A stretch of DNA of 64,000 nt, from positions 5,312,043 to 5,376,042 of the forward strand of contig NC_049985.1 of the NCBI RefSeq assembly GCF_000003815.2, in the 5' to 3' direction. A program made the position numbers and the translations under genes. Positions 61,801 through 64,000 of this stretch are shown here, piece after piece; position 1 is the stretch's first letter, and every line of letters begins with the position of its first letter. The DNA comes from Branchiostoma floridae (Eukaryota; Chordata; Leptocardii; Amphioxiformes; Branchiostomatidae). A model generated the notes under the pieces. That model searched no databases, had not been told where the DNA came from, and saw only the letters and a program-made list of their open reading frames with translations.

Positions 61801-63436
61801 ATACATCCAAATATGGTACAAGAAATCTAAAGACGAAACAGTTTAAACTTTCTATGTTGAGAACTCTCTGTTTCCAAATTCAAGAATAAGGAATTCTTTA
61901 TACATATCACAAAACCAGGACCAGGTTGTCGTGGTGGATGTAGTTTTTTAATAGTTTTAATGTAATGTAAACCTTATATGGTATAGCAATAGTGATTGAA
62001 TTGAGCTGTGCATGCGCATGTGCAAGGTCAAATATAAAGACCCCTATGTTCTTGCCTAGATCATGCTTGATACCATGCTTAATGTGTTTTGTAATTGTTA
62101 ACATCTCAGTTGCTTTCAACTTTGACATGTATGTAGCGTAATGTATGTAGTTTAGAAATGTTGTGAACCATGGAAGATTAGCCCAGTTGGGCTGAAAGGT
62201 TTTGTAATGAATGAAATGAAATGAAATGAGGCATGACGTAACGTATGATGTTACTGACAATGCATCTCACTGCACACATGCACACTTCAGTTCAAACCAT
62301 GAGATAGCTGACTCCAGCTTCAGGGTTTTGGGGTTTTAGTGTTCTTTGGGTGACAGTCACGACAAGATGCTGCTCTTGACTTCAAACCCTTGTGATCTCT
62401 AAGGAGTCCTGGTTCAAGATGACTGCAGTGTGCAAGATGTCAGTAGCTTGAGAGATGAACCTACTCTATACTACATTCAGGGTTTTGGGGTTGTTTGATT
62501 GAAGGTGGGGGGTGACAAATCAGACGCCTTACCTGATGTCTCCTGCGTGAGCCTGCAGCCTGGCGTTGGCTGTCTCCAGCTGCTGCTGCCGCTGCATGAT
62601 GCGCTCGATCTCCGCTCGGGTCTGCTCCTGTCTGCGCCGAGACTCCTCCTGGTGCATCTGTGATAAGGTCATTCAATCAGAACCAGGATAAACATTGTAT
62701 CACTGTCTCACTATGACCGATATTTCTACATTTGTGCATTCAGGCTATTGATTGGCTGATTTATTGATTGATGTAAGACATCAAGTGTTATTGTTAATTC
62801 ATTTTCTTGTTCAAAAAAATAAAGTGAAGGTGAAAGTTTGCCATGCAGCTCATAAAACTGGCATCACCATAGTATTATTTCAAACAAAGTTGTTTCAAAG
62901 AAGGAAAACTGCAAACTTACAAATACTTTCTACAAGTTTTAGTAATTGACTGCTTGCAAAGGTTTGCAACTGTACAAAATGTATAAAAAGCTTTATTGTC
63001 TAGTACAAAATGTATCAAAAGCTTTTCTATTTAGATAATACTAAGGCTTAAGGCTTCCTTGATAAATAAATAAACAATACATTTTTTAATCATTTTCTAC
63101 CTTGAGTTGTGACTCGAGCTTGGCCTGCAGAATGTGTCTCTGGTGCAATGCGTCGCTAAGTTTCTCTTCCAGCTCCTCCACTTTGGTGACATGTTCCGCC
63201 TTCAGGTTCTCGATGATGAGGTTCTTCTGACTGAGCTCAATCTTGACGAGTTGTAAGTCGTGAGCCAGTTGTTTACGTTCTATCAGCTGTTTGGTAACTT
63301 TCTCCTTTCGGGCCCTCCCACCTCTGCTTCGGTCTCCCTCGGCTTCGTCCGAAAAATCCGTCGGTACGGTGGTCTCCAGGCTCAGATCTTCCGTGTCGAA
63401 CTCGCTGAACGACGTGGAATACTCCCTGCCCGCCAT
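52866..63436 (-). CDS. PIBF1: PIBF1/CEP90, centriolar-satellite coiled-coil protein
   Basis: Exons: 63436-63101, 62657-62533, 61770-61677, 60402-60283, 59871-59738, 58825-58717, 58362-58181, 57817-57692, 57049-56951, 56573-56408, 56085-55935, 55744-55654, 54646-54516, 54058-53974, 53430-53257, 52958-52866. Phases agree throughout except between 55654 and 54646, where a missing exon of length 1 modulo 3 is required; the N run at 55188-55287 lies there. Landmarks match human PIBF1: [77 protein letters not shown] and TPAPTLF. Length is about 770 residues with the missing exon (human 757), nearly all coiled coil. The protein acts at centriolar satellites and distal appendages in ciliogenesis. Confidence 0.95.
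57140..57690 (-). repeat. 24-bp minisatellite carrying copies of a 5' splice site
   Basis: About 20 units of CACCTGTCCTGACCACACCC plus ATCT (plus strand) lie in PIBF1 intron 8, directly next to the donor of exon 8. Read on the gene strand each unit contains ACAG|GTGAGATGG, identical to the true donor context at 57692; a few units have GTTAG instead. The array is interrupted at 57455-57506 by a 52-bp copy of the 3' part of exon 8 with its donor. Confidence 0.88.
57455..57506 (-). pseudogene. Partial duplicate of PIBF1 exon 8
   Basis: It is almost identical to the last 52 bases of exon 8 (57692-57743), with one difference near the donor (CTGTTCTCCC against CTGTTTTCCC). It is followed by the same GTGAG donor. 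It lacks the 5' half of the exon and a normal acceptor. Confidence 0.75.
59218..59310. mobile_element. Inverted-repeat element, TACCATCC family, copy 2
   Basis: The left end is TAGCCTAGATACCATC and the right end GGATGGTACCCAGGCTA. It matches the ends at 33170-33272 and lies in a PIBF1 intron. Confidence 0.55.
60069..60265. repeat. TAGAA-type microsatellite
   Basis: Irregular then pure runs of AATAG/TAGAA and AATATAG units lie just below PIBF1 exon 4 (60283-60402), so on the gene strand they follow its donor. Confidence 0.85.
61285..61420 (+). repeat. Dispersed GTGGTC-rich repeat, copy 2
   Basis: It shares GCCCAAGAAGACCACTC, TCTATGTGGACA and AAAAAGTGGTCACATTG with the minus strand of 44420-44560. 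It lies in a PIBF1 intron. Confidence 0.6.
61509..61598. mobile_element. 90-bp MITE with TAGCCTGGAG ends
   Basis: TAGCCTGGAG at the left and CTCCAGGCTA at the right are perfect inverted ends. Further inside, GCCTTGTT...ACTTTAGTC-like arms continue the pairing. Flanks read CTGTTCTGA (61500-61508) and CTGCTCTGA (61599-61607), a 9-bp duplication with one difference. Confidence 0.7.
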
Positions 63437-64000
63437 TTTTGCAGGAAAGAAGCCCAGAACAAGGCAGGAACGATCGAAAATTTAAATGGCTTCTCGAGAC
63501 AATCAGCTGTTCCGGGTCGCCAAGATTCGAAAACGGTAACCAATATCCGGGACCTTTTTGATCTGCACATGCGCAGTCGTCGCAAACGGTTCTTGCGTCA
63601 CAGTTCAGCCATAAACTGCAAGGTGGCGCTGCTGACTGGTGATCAGTAGTTTATACCCATATAAGGCTTGAATATGAATGTACAACTTTTTGTGCCTTTT
63701 CATATTTATTGTATGCACAGTTTTACTGATGAACAGAAATGCCAACGATACTTCTTTCTCCTTTTCGTGGGCGGCATCTCCTATGAGTATGGCAATGCTG
63801 TCGTACAGTGCAGTTTGAATCCTTTTTCTGACGGGCTATTAAGGATCATTAAGGAACTGTCCATCAGTAATGATAGTGTATGGATAGACAGTTTATTACG
63901 ATTATCACGATTTATTACAGTGTATTACGATACCGTGACATCCTTACCAGTTATAATCCAAGAAAGAGCAAAGAAGATAACCAATGTCCTGGTGGACCAG
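63437..64000. promoter_or_regulatory. PIBF1 upstream region with NRF1- and CTCF-like motifs
   Basis: GCACATGCGCA at 63565-63575 fits an NRF1-type site, about 130 bases before the PIBF1 ATG. AAGGTGGCGCT at 63620-63630 resembles the CTCF core or a YY1-related element. CpG is locally enriched to about 63600. The last 350 bases hold nothing I recognise. Confidence 0.45.

Overview
The window looks like assembled nuclear DNA of a cephalochordate (amphioxus, Branchiostoma type). Every recognisable gene is split by GT-AG introns. The conserved genes (AIMP1, TBCK, PIBF1) are close to their vertebrate counterparts, and the spaces between them are AT-rich and full of short inverted-repeat elements. The species is an inference. 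Five runs of N (about 7056-7155, 45708-46231, 50614-50713 and 55188-55287, the second one long) are scaffold gaps or masked sequence.

Left part, 1-18.5 kb, is an accessory island that looks immune-related. It holds a RING-finger gene on the minus strand (405-857/881), three IFI44-like P-loop GTPase genes (A on minus, 2651-5746; B on plus, entering from a gap, 7156-9732; C on plus, 10776-14524) and a two-exon gene of unknown function (D, 15756-18512) with an alpha/beta-looking N-terminal half, a tandem-repeat linker and a separate C-terminal domain. A 1.16 kb inverted-repeat transposon with C/G-tract arms sits in intron 1 of gene C, and a Tc1-type transposase relic sits in the intron of gene D.

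Middle part, 18.5-30 kb, has no convincing gene. It holds decayed copies of the repeat region of gene D, tandem duplications, a broken MADF-like fragment, a possible orphan exon (about 25842-26123) and short inverted repeats.

Right part, 30-64 kb, is a conserved housekeeping block. AIMP1 (minus) and TBCK (plus, 26 exons, all phases consistent) stand head to head across about 1.6 kb with YY1-, ETS- and CRE-like motifs; the same divergent pair is found in human. TBCK converges on a one-exon 17-finger C2H2 gene (minus). PIBF1/CEP90 (minus, 16 exons found, one probably lost in a gap) fills 52.9-63.4 kb, with a promoter region at the right end. Exon boundaries were placed by eye from GT-AG sites, reading phase and protein family resemblance; they were not checked against transcripts.

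Most unusual points: a 24-bp minisatellite in PIBF1 in which every unit carries a copy of the true 5' splice site; a fully delimited set of miniature elements with 9-14 bp flanking direct repeats; a relic duplicate of a TBCK exon; an in-frame upstream exon that would extend AIMP1; and gene D with its scattered remnants.
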